This document shows, in pieces, positions 15,897-22,978 of a stretch of 26,202 bases of DNA. The DNA comes from Saprospiraceae bacterium (GTDB lineage: Bacteria; Bacteroidota; Bacteroidia; Chitinophagales; Saprospiraceae): contig SLDF01000385.1 in assembly GCA_007125435.1 (NCBI GenBank), positions 1 to 26,202 on the forward strand. The letters run 5' to 3'. The position numbers and the translations under genes are program-made. How positions within the stretch are numbered: position 1 is the stretch's first letter; each line of letters opens with the position of its first letter. The notes beneath the pieces were generated by a model. That model was not told where the DNA came from and did no database searches. It saw nothing but the letters and a program-made list of their open reading frames with translations.

Positions 15897-16895
15897 ATGA
15901 AGGCCATCATACCAGTAGCAGGAGCAGGTACTAAACTAAGACCCCTCACATATACCCAACCAAAGCCATTGGTGCCATTGGCAGGAAAGCCCATGATTGG
16001 CTACATAGTTGACGCATTGAAAGAGGCAGGAATCAAAAAGTTTGTATTTATAGTAGGATATCTGGGCGAAAAAATAAAACACTACCTGGATACGCAATAT
16101 CCCACCACACAAAAAGAATTTGTCTATCAAGAACCGAGAGAAGGCACGGGGCATGCCATCTGGCAAACTTCGAGAATGTTATTGGACCACGAACCCATAA
16201 TTATTCACTTTGGAGACACCATATTAGAATTGGATCTTGAGCGATTCGTACACGCTGAGGAGTCTTCTATTGGCATTCATCGCACAGAAACACCCGGGGA
16301 TTTTGGGGTGGTAACCATCGATGATGAAAACCATGTCGAACTCATGGTTGAAAAACCGATCATACCAAAATCGAATATGGCAATGGTCGGTCTTTATAAA
16401 ATCAATGACGTAAAGCTTTTTAAAAAGTCCCTCGATTTTATCGTGAAGGAAGATGTGCGCACACATGGCGAGCTACAATTGACAGATGCCCTCATGCATA
16501 TGATAGAGCAAGGCACAAATTTTAAGGCTGTCGAAGTGGACCATTGGTGGGACTGTGGACATAAGGATAAATTATTGCTGGCCAATGCTGTCCTGCTTGA
16601 AAAATATTCGAAAGAGAAAAACTTCAACCCACAGCATAGCAACAGTATTATTATACCGCCCGTGAGTCTCGGAAAAAACTGCAAAATTACAGACTCCATC
16701 ATTGGTCCAAATGTCAGTATAGGAGATGAATCTCGTATCCACCGCAGCGTGCTATGGAACTCAATAGTCGGCAATTTCTCTGAACTCAATGAAGCAGTCA
16801 TGAAGGATTCGATTCTGGGCAATGATGTCGTGGTAAGAGGCATCTCGCAGAGTCTTAATATTGGAGACAATGCGGACATTGACCTCGGCGTGTAA
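15897..16895 (+). CDS. Sugar-phosphate nucleotidyltransferase (RfbA/GlmU-like)
   Basis: 332 residues. The N-terminal Rossmann-like nucleotidyltransferase domain begins MKAIIPVAGAGTKLRPLT, with Lys where most relatives have Arg in G-x-G-T-R-L-R-P, then KPLVPLAGKPMIGY. Further sites are EPREGTGHAIW, the metal-binding FGDTILE, and VEKPIIPKSNMAMVGLY. After about residue 245 comes a left-handed beta-helix of hexapeptide-like repeats (SIIGPNVSIGDESRI, SVLWNSIVGNFSEL, SILGNDVVV). It would activate a sugar-1-phosphate to an NDP-sugar for cell-surface polysaccharide or glycan; the sugar and nucleotide are not decidable (glucose/dTTP or mannose/GTP are likely). No other polysaccharide gene is nearby. 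Confidence 0.88.
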   Translation: MKAIIPVAGAGTKLRPLTYTQPKPLVPLAGKPMIGYIVDALKEAGIKKFVFIVGYLGEKIKHYLDTQYPTTQKEFVYQEPREGTGHAIWQTSRMLLDHEPIIIHFGDTILELDLERFVHAEESSIGIHRTETPGDFGVVTIDDENHVELMVEKPIIPKSNMAMVGLYKINDVKLFKKSLDFIVKEDVRTHGELQLTDALMHMIEQGTNFKAVEVDHWWDCGHKDKLLLANAVLLEKYSKEKNFNPQHSNSIIIPPVSLGKNCKITDSIIGPNVSIGDESRIHRSVLWNSIVGNFSELNEAVMKDSILGNDVVVRGISQSLNIGDNADIDLGV

Positions 16896-17002
16896 GCAGA
16901 GATTTATATATTAGCATTAGGAATAATATGTTAAATTGTGTCATTAACAAAATAATAAGACAATACAGCAAACCATAATGCAATAAATTCCGTAATTAGT
17001 AT

Positions 17003-17010
17003 TAGATTTG
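17003..17010 (+). promoter_or_regulatory. Putative -7 element for the small T9SS protein
   Basis: TAGATTTG matches TAnnTTTG exactly and ends 20 bases before the ATG at 17031, the same geometry as for ruvB. No -33 TTTG is seen at the expected distance. Confidence 0.35.
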
Positions 17011-17030
17011 CGTCAGGTAATTTAATTTGG

Positions 17031-17423
17031 ATGAAAAAAGTTTACACAACTATAATTTTTGCTTTGATTTTGGCATGCTCCTTGTGTGCCCAGAATAGCA
17101 ATGTAGACTATTTCCCTCATTCTAATGACAACTTTGAAAACAATGGGTACGATCAAAATAGCTTTACGCAAGATCCTGATCGTGTATTTAATGGGGAAAT
17201 AAAAATTTTTCCAAACCCGGCTACAGATTTTTTCCGCATCACTACAGATGAAAAAATAGGATCCGTTCAAGTGCTTAATGTCCTGGGAAATGTGATCAAA
17301 CAATACGATAAGTTCCACGGTGACTACTACGAACTATCAGGTGTTGCTCCCGGTATTTATTTTATTAAGATCGACCATGCCAACAGTAATAAGAGCCGCA
17401 CTATACGGCTGAAGGTTCAATAA
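17031..17423 (+). CDS. Small secreted protein consisting mainly of a T9SS type A sorting domain
   Basis: 130 residues: Sec signal peptide (MKKVYTTIIFALILACSLCA, cleavage near residue 20), an Asn/Asp-rich linker of about 35 residues, then a type A T9SS C-terminal sorting domain. The domain shows IKIFPNPATDFFRI, VQVLNVLGNVIKQYD, the turn GVAPGIYFIKI and a final RLKVQ. Such domains direct export across the outer membrane by T9SS, where they are normally cut off after secretion and the cargo is attached to A-LPS. Here little cargo is left. It stands alone, with a promoter-like box upstream and corA converging on it. Confidence 0.88.
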   Translation: MKKVYTTIIFALILACSLCAQNSNVDYFPHSNDNFENNGYDQNSFTQDPDRVFNGEIKIFPNPATDFFRITTDEKIGSVQVLNVLGNVIKQYDKFHGDYYELSGVAPGIYFIKIDHANSNKSRTIRLKVQ

Positions 17424-17562
17424 CTTTTATGCCTGTTAGTTATTCTAGCCATGACTTTCTTGTTGATTTCGACCAGTCTTATACATACAACCAATTATTT
17501 CAAGTTATAGATCACCTGATATTGTCAATTTGTATACTGCAAACTTGATGGCTTGAAAGATT

Positions 17563-18627
17563 TTATATCCATCGCTTACGCTTGAAATAGACCAACATGA
17601 TGACAACGACAATCGCCATCAACATCAGAGAATACCAATAACCATTACCCCATTCTAATTCAGGCATATTTACAAAATTCATTCCATAGACACCGGCAAT
17701 AAAAGTAACCGGAATAAAAATAGTAGATATAATGGTTAGTGTCTGAATGATCTCATTATTCATCAGTCCTATTTGAGTATTATAAACATCTGATAGGCTA
17801 TCGATATTATCTCTTGTCATCTCTATTGATTCATTGATATGGATAATGTGGTCGTATAAATCCCTGTAATAAGCCGATATCTCTATGCCGGATTTATCTT
17901 CCGTAAGCTTTATGAATTTCAGGACAATGTCTCTGACAGGAAAAATCTTTTTCTTGATTTCAAGAGAGAGCACACGAAAATGGTGTAGCTCGATTTTTGC
18001 TTCTTTTTTGAATTGAGCCAGCATCTCGTATTCAAGAGCATCAATAGACTCATCAAGTCGATTAATTGCTAAATAATAATTATCGCAGATTAAATCAATC
18101 ATACAATAGACCAAGTATTCAACACCTTGCCTTCTCATCCTACCGGATGGATTTTCCAATCGTTTACGAATTACAGAAAAATAATCATCCTTATCTTCCT
18201 GAAAGCTGATCAAGACACGGTCATCAAAGTAAAAACTCATGTGTTGCTCCTCTAGTCCCCCTTCATTATTGATGGCTAGAGCCTTCAGTGTGATATATTG
18301 TCTATCTGCGATGGTTTCATACTTTGGTCGTTGGTGAACATTTACAATATCTTCGAGCATTAGTGGATGAATGTCGAATTGCTTACCTACTTCATTAATA
18401 AGCGTAATGTCATGAAGACCTCTAACGTCAATCCAAGTAAATAGATCTTGTCTATTATCTTTCTTACTATCATTCTTATCATCAGATATAAAGAGATCAT
18501 TCTCATTAAATCGACAATAAGTAACTTGAGATTGATTGTGTGTTTTTTGCCCGGTATATATGACACTGCCGGGTGGCAATCCCGGGGCTTTTAATTTCTT
18601 TTGTCGTGCGTTTTTTCTTTTTGCCAT
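17563..18627 (-). CDS. corA: Magnesium/cobalt transporter CorA
   Basis: 354 residues, usual CorA length. A basic N-terminus (MAKRKNARQKKLK) is followed by the cytoplasmic beta/alpha domain, the long helix region with NRLDESIDALEYE, and two C-terminal transmembrane helices. The pore signature GMN is at residues 315-317 (GVYGMNF) at the end of helix 1. The loop after it, MPELEWGNGY, is the acidic periplasmic loop, and the second helix leads to a basic end KRKRWI. Forms a homopentameric Mg2+ channel in the inner membrane. No regulatory RNA (such as a ykoK box) was seen upstream. Single gene, divergent from the operon at 18827. Confidence 0.95.
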   Translation of the reverse strand: MAKRKNARQKKLKAPGLPPGSVIYTGQKTHNQSQVTYCRFNENDLFISDDKNDSKKDNRQDLFTWIDVRGLHDITLINEVGKQFDIHPLMLEDIVNVHQRPKYETIADRQYITLKALAINNEGGLEEQHMSFYFDDRVLISFQEDKDDYFSVIRKRLENPSGRMRRQGVEYLVYCMIDLICDNYYLAINRLDESIDALEYEMLAQFKKEAKIELHHFRVLSLEIKKKIFPVRDIVLKFIKLTEDKSGIEISAYYRDLYDHIIHINESIEMTRDNIDSLSDVYNTQIGLMNNEIIQTLTIISTIFIPVTFIAGVYGMNFVNMPELEWGNGYWYSLMLMAIVVVIMLVYFKRKRWI

Positions 18628-18826
18628 AAGAAGCCATCATTTTTATGCTCTGCCTTGGTCAATATCATATAATATTTGCAAAAGTCACTGGTGTGTGTAA
18701 TTATTTATCATAAACTTATATGTGTACCAACCAGAAAAGTAATACCTTCGTAATATAGATAAAAAGAACCAATTAGTTTTAGTGAGTATATAGCTATTCT
18801 AATTCTAATACTTACTATTTTAGGGT

Positions 18827-19750
18827 ATGGGGCAATCGAAAGGAACAATCTACATTATACTTATTTTGTGCTCTCTTCTTGCAAATGGATGTCAGAAAGA
18901 TATCAATCTTATTGATGGTAACGAGCCTATCTCTACTTTCAACATCAGTAAAATTAAAATTGAAAATTACGTCAATCGTCTTTACATAGATATCATCGGG
19001 CGCGAACCCCTAAATGATGAATTAGTAGAAGAGGTTCTATTCTTACAAGACAGTAGCTTAAGTCGCGAAGCTCGCTCAGAGATCATTGTCAAACTCATGA
19101 CAGACGACTCCTTTAAAGAAGAGGAAGAGTCTTACAAAGCTGCCTTCATTTTAAATCTTTACAATCTTGCCAAGGTCAGATGTCTGGAAGGTGTTTCTGA
19201 TAGTGAGATTCGCAGCCAAATTGGAATTGCTAGATTTGGCGCAACCCGTGACTCACTTGATGGCAACTGGGATGGTTATTTTCGCAGATTAGAAACCATA
19301 AGAAAATATGAAGCCTTTTTAGATAGTCAGCAAGAGCTTTATGACGGCAACATTCAATATCATGAGCTCTTTGCCTTTGCCATCAACAATGGAATTTATG
19401 ACGAAATCAATATGAACACCTTTAATTTTGTAAGAGCCGCCTTCGATGAACTGTTGTGGCGGTTACCTACAGAGCAAGAATTCGACGCCTCATTCAGTAT
19501 GATAGAGTTTAATGAACCTGCCATTTTATTTGGACGCTCAGGCTCTGACAAGCAAGCATTCATTGATATATTAATACAATCAACCGGCATGCTTGAAGGC
19601 ATGATCATTTGGGCTTACCAGACCATGCTCAATAGACAACCTAAACCCGAGGAGGTTATCACCCTACTGCCCAGATACGCAGAAGAAAAAGATATCAAAT
19701 ATATACTAGAAGAAATTTTATTGACAGATGAATACGCCAACTTCAGGTAA
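18827..19750 (+). CDS. Lipoprotein with DUF1549/PSCyt2-like helical motifs
   Basis: 307 residues; hydrophobic signal ending LLANGC gives a lipoprotein with Cys22. The mature part is mainly helical. Three times it shows an R-x-P-x-x-x-E helix-turn motif: GREPLNDE (58-65), WRLPTEQE (211-218) and RQPKPEEV (270-277). The first sits in IENYVNRLYIDIIGREP, very like the N-terminal helix of DUF1549 (PSCyt2), where the pattern is V-x-R-L-Y-x-D-x-x-G-R-x-P. The protein ends in LLTDEYANF, which parallels the C-terminus of the next gene. First gene of an operon; the next ORF overlaps it by 23 bases. Family assignment is a resemblance only, and DUF4214 or DUF1800 are alternatives. Confidence 0.7.
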   Translation: MGQSKGTIYIILILCSLLANGCQKDINLIDGNEPISTFNISKIKIENYVNRLYIDIIGREPLNDELVEEVLFLQDSSLSREARSEIIVKLMTDDSFKEEEESYKAAFILNLYNLAKVRCLEGVSDSEIRSQIGIARFGATRDSLDGNWDGYFRRLETIRKYEAFLDSQQELYDGNIQYHELFAFAINNGIYDEINMNTFNFVRAAFDELLWRLPTEQEFDASFSMIEFNEPAILFGRSGSDKQAFIDILIQSTGMLEGMIIWAYQTMLNRQPKPEEVITLLPRYAEEKDIKYILEEILLTDEYANFR

Positions 19751-20222
19751 ATGGGCAGCCAGCCTGTTCTTATTACTTTTATTTTTCTCTTGCAAACAAG
19801 AACAAGATGTTTATGGAATTAATGATTTGACCATCTTACCAGTCAATTCAGAAAAAGATAAACCAAAAACATCCTCTCAATACATATCTATACTGCATAC
19901 CAATCTATTCCAAAGGGCAATCAGCCCAAATCGAATGCTCGAAGCCTTGAGGGCAATTGAATCTATCGGTGATAAGCAAATTGCCTATGACATCTTAGTC
20001 AGTAAATACATGAATGACGGTGATGTCGTACTTCCATCAGAAGAAGAGATGCGAGAAGACGTTGAAGAATTTATAAGAGAAACATACAAGCGGTTTTTAG
20101 TCAGATCACCCACTGAAGCAGAACTCACATGGATGCGAAACTTCATCAATAGTAGGCCAAATGTCACTCCTGAACTGGTCTATTTTGCCTTCGCCACCTC
20201 TAATGAGCACTTCCACTATTAA
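19728..20222 (+). CDS. Small lipoprotein with a PSD1/DUF1553-like motif
   Basis: 164 residues, ATG at 19728 inside the preceding gene. The signal LLLLLFFSC ends in Cys22, so it is a lipoprotein. The C-terminal 45 residues contain RSPTEAEL (126-133) followed by an amphipathic helix and end in FATSNEHFHY, similar to the last part of the preceding protein; the two may have arisen by duplication. An R-x-P-T-x-x-E helix is typical of DUF1553/DUF1800 proteins that accompany DUF1501 proteins, and a DUF1501-like gene follows 13 bases downstream. No catalytic residues are evident. Confidence 0.68.
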   Translation: MNTPTSGKWAASLFLLLLFFSCKQEQDVYGINDLTILPVNSEKDKPKTSSQYISILHTNLFQRAISPNRMLEALRAIESIGDKQIAYDILVSKYMNDGDVVLPSEEEMREDVEEFIRETYKRFLVRSPTEAELTWMRNFINSRPNVTPELVYFAFATSNEHFHY

Positions 20223-20235
20223 AAAAGACAGTATC

Positions 20236-21591
20236 ATGGACAGAAGAAAGTTTATAAAAAATTCGATACTTACAGCTACTGGAGCTGTAGCAGCACCCTA
20301 TATTCTGCCAAGTGGACGCCTTTTTGCGCAGACCGGTTATCAAATGGCAGAGCATGTTGTATTTGTTTTATTTGCCGGCGGTGTTAGACAACAAGAAGCA
20401 GTATTGCGAAGATACCTGGCAGATAGCCAGAATGAAGACATAGAGGGTAACATCATGTATAACATGCTTGAAGGTGCACCTCCTCCAGATAAGATTGCTT
20501 ATGGCCGTGACGATGTTCAGAACAATATCATAGGTGCTCATCCCATCGATCGATTACTTGAGGTTCCCCTTGAAAATCAGGGTGTATTATTTCCTGAAGT
20601 GAGATTTGCAAAAGGAGGAGCTGGCCACTTTAATGGTTTAAGTACAGGTGTTTCAGGTAATTATTATATAACACAAGGTCTACGCAATCGACCGGTTTCA
20701 CCCACTATTTTTGAATACTTAAGGCGTTTTGCCGGTTTTGATGCCAGTGATTGCTGGTTTGTAGGGCATGGTATAGGCGGTAGCCGACCACTTCTTAACC
20801 ATTCAGATCATCCATCTTTTGGTAGAAGGTATGGAGGAAACTTTATTGCACCTCTGACCACTTTTGGCGCTCCAGGACAGGCTCATTTTATGGACTTTAA
20901 AAACTATCACCCCGAAACCGAATGGGGTGTCATTAGAGAAATGAGAAATTTCCTTAATAACAACTTCACGCAAGAAGGCCTGGAGATTCCACATTTATAC
21001 AACACCCCCGATGAAGAGAACAATATAAAGGAGTTTGTTCGTCTCATGTTTGAAAAAGTGAAAAGCGGGCAAGTTACCTTGCCTCCTGTAAACGATAATA
21101 ATGACCTCAAAACAATAGGTTATGCCGTTGAAGTCATGCAATATTTCAAACCTAAGTTGACTGTAGTAGACTTATCAGATATTGATGTCTGCCATTCAAA
21201 CTATACAGCCTATTTGAAGAATTTGCACAGAGCAGATCACGGGGTCGGATTTTTATGGAGAGAAATACAGCGCATCCCCGGCATGCAAAATAATACTATC
21301 ATGATCGTCATGCCTGAGCACGGTAGAGATGAAGCGCCGAATCCTATTCAGGATGAAAACGACTGGTTTGCTTATGATCATTCAGCAGGTAATATCAATA
21401 CCAGAAGAATCTTTACACTTATGGTTGGTCCGGGTATTGATGCTAATTTGAAAATAGGCTCAGAAGAGAATCCTATTGGAGATGCATCGGACATCACACC
21501 AACCATTGCAAATATTTTTGGCATAAAAGAAAGAGTAGAAGCAGAGGGTCTGCTTGATGGCAATGCCATGTCCCTTTTCGATAGAATTTAA
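20236..21591 (+). CDS. Tat-exported DUF1501 / alkaline-phosphatase-like protein
   Basis: 451 residues from the ATG at 20236. A Tat signal (DRRKFIKNS then ATGAVAAPY) gives export in folded form. The upstream frame to 20161 would put 25 residues before the twin Arg and is not used. The mature protein follows the alkaline-phosphatase superfamily plan: an N-terminal strand FVLFAGG (44-49), a middle segment with LSDIDVCHSN near residue 313, HRADHG, the strand MIVMPEHGRD (356-365), YDHSAG (380-385) and a DITPTIANI segment. It fits DUF1501 proteins best. The Asp and nucleophilic Ser/Thr of true phosphatases are replaced by Gly-Gly at the N-terminal site, so hydrolytic activity is doubtful. Central gene of the operon. 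Confidence 0.8.
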   Translation: MDRRKFIKNSILTATGAVAAPYILPSGRLFAQTGYQMAEHVVFVLFAGGVRQQEAVLRRYLADSQNEDIEGNIMYNMLEGAPPPDKIAYGRDDVQNNIIGAHPIDRLLEVPLENQGVLFPEVRFAKGGAGHFNGLSTGVSGNYYITQGLRNRPVSPTIFEYLRRFAGFDASDCWFVGHGIGGSRPLLNHSDHPSFGRRYGGNFIAPLTTFGAPGQAHFMDFKNYHPETEWGVIREMRNFLNNNFTQEGLEIPHLYNTPDEENNIKEFVRLMFEKVKSGQVTLPPVNDNNDLKTIGYAVEVMQYFKPKLTVVDLSDIDVCHSNYTAYLKNLHRADHGVGFLWREIQRIPGMQNNTIMIVMPEHGRDEAPNPIQDENDWFAYDHSAGNINTRRIFTLMVGPGIDANLKIGSEENPIGDASDITPTIANIFGIKERVEAEGLLDGNAMSLFDRI

Positions 21592-21596
21592 TCATT

Positions 21597-22532
21597 ATGA
21601 AAAGAAAATTAGCGGTCATATTTTTAATAGTCATCTATTTCTTTAGTTGCGAGCAAGAAGAAAGGGTTAATCCTTTTGATAATGTTGACTCTACTCAAGA
21701 CACAGTAAGATTACAGGTCACAGAATTTGATTCTTCTACCATAGCTGGCCTTTATGCCAACGTCTTCAAACCAACTTGTGCTAATGTTGGATGTCATGAT
21801 GGATCATTTGAACCAGACTACAGAACTATCGAGAGCTCATATAATACTATGGTATATCAAGCACCTATTAAAAATGATGGCTCATACGATTATAGAGTTC
21901 ATCCGGGCGACGCTGATAAATCAGTACTATTGGCCAGATTGACCGGTAAGATCACTCCTCTGATGCCTTTCCAATTAGAACCGGACTCGGATTGGTCAAT
22001 AAATAGCAACCGATACATCGAACAGATAACAGAATGGATCGATAATGGTGCACCGGACATCCTTGGACAAATACCTGAAAGATCAAGCCCTAGGCCTCGC
22101 ATGATCGGTGTCAGGGCCATGTCAGATGGTGAATGGTTGTCCAGATCAGGGTCAAATGGACACATTAGAGTTCCCAATGGTGTTGATGAAATAGTCATTT
22201 ATTTCGCATTTGACCATGATCATGTCAATCCTGTTGACTTTACATACAATAAAATCGCTTTAAATAATAATCCCAATAGCTTTGATGAACCATTGATCTT
22301 TGACCTCAATGTACTGACAGGTGATAATATTGTTTTAGAAAGAGGGTTTCATGGCAATATTGTAGAGTTTACACATTCAGTTTCCATCCAAACAAGAAAT
22401 TTATTCGCACCAGAGGTGACACATATTTTTTTTAGAGCATATATTCAGGATGACAACCCCCATCCTACAGAAATACCAACAGATAATGGCATCTATTATA
22501 TTAAAAACTATATGTCTTTCAGACTACAATAG
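21597..22532 (+). CDS. Cytochrome-c-like lipoprotein with a CX4CH haem motif
   Basis: 311 residues; signal ends YFFSC (Cys18), a lipoprotein. A haem-c-type domain covers about residues 45-155: FKPTCANVGCHDG places Cys61 and Cys66 four residues apart with His67. A possible distal ligand Met123 lies in PLMPF, and a closing helix is at about 140-152 (IEQITEWIDNGAP). This resembles the PSCyt1-type domain of planctomycetes, with an extra residue in the haem motif. The rest (160-311) is beta-rich with no assignable fold. The start is 5 bases after the DUF1501-like gene. Possible electron-transfer or purely structural haem domain; haem attachment is not proven. Confidence 0.78.
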   Translation: MKRKLAVIFLIVIYFFSCEQEERVNPFDNVDSTQDTVRLQVTEFDSSTIAGLYANVFKPTCANVGCHDGSFEPDYRTIESSYNTMVYQAPIKNDGSYDYRVHPGDADKSVLLARLTGKITPLMPFQLEPDSDWSINSNRYIEQITEWIDNGAPDILGQIPERSSPRPRMIGVRAMSDGEWLSRSGSNGHIRVPNGVDEIVIYFAFDHDHVNPVDFTYNKIALNNNPNSFDEPLIFDLNVLTGDNIVLERGFHGNIVEFTHSVSIQTRNLFAPEVTHIFFRAYIQDDNPHPTEIPTDNGIYYIKNYMSFRLQ

Positions 22533-22977
22533 ACACTTAGCGTGTCTTCTTGTGTTGATAGCCTTAACACTTTATTCTTGTCAGAATGAAGCTGAGCCTC
22601 CGTTCTCAATCATCCCGGAAATTTCGTTAGTGGATATTTCTCATGACACCATTGTGGAATATACAGAGACATTGGTATTGACTATAGAATATAAAGATGG
22701 AGACGGTGATATAGGGTTTGAAGACCCGGACCAAAATGCCATCTTTGTCAGGGATGCCAGGCTTGAGGACTATGATGGCTTTTACATTGGTCCCGTTGCA
22801 CCGATCGGTTCCAATGTGCCTATTCAAGGCAAGGTGGACATCGAATTTCCCAGTATTTTTTTGTTCGGCAATAGAGATTCAGAAACAACAAGGTTTTACA
22901 TCAGATTGATTGACAGGGCAGGACATGAAAGTAATACTATAGAGACACCAGCAGTCGTAATTAAAAGAAACAATTGA
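22486..22977 (+). CDS. Asp-rich small lipoprotein
   Basis: 163 residues if the ATG at 22486 is used; an ATG at 22450 gives 175. Both overlap the preceding gene's end. A hydrophobic segment (ACLLVLIALTLYSC) ends in a lipobox Cys. The mature part is beta-rich and has a Ca-binding-like DGDGDIGF loop in YKDGDGDIGFED, plus IGPVAPIGSNVP and a C-terminal strand. Small outer-membrane lipoproteins with this DGDGD motif occur in Bacteroidota beside large surface proteins. Probably an accessory subunit for the giant protein that starts one base after its stop. Confidence 0.7.
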   Translation: MASIILKTICLSDYNRHLACLLVLIALTLYSCQNEAEPPFSIIPEISLVDISHDTIVEYTETLVLTIEYKDGDGDIGFEDPDQNAIFVRDARLEDYDGFYIGPVAPIGSNVPIQGKVDIEFPSIFLFGNRDSETTRFYIRLIDRAGHESNTIETPAVVIKRNN

Positions 22978-22978
22978 A

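Noticed and set aside
17419..17444. AATAACT / AGTTATT hairpin at the end of the T9SS gene
   Set aside because: Only seven AU-rich pairs with a 12-base loop and no T-run; not a convincing terminator.
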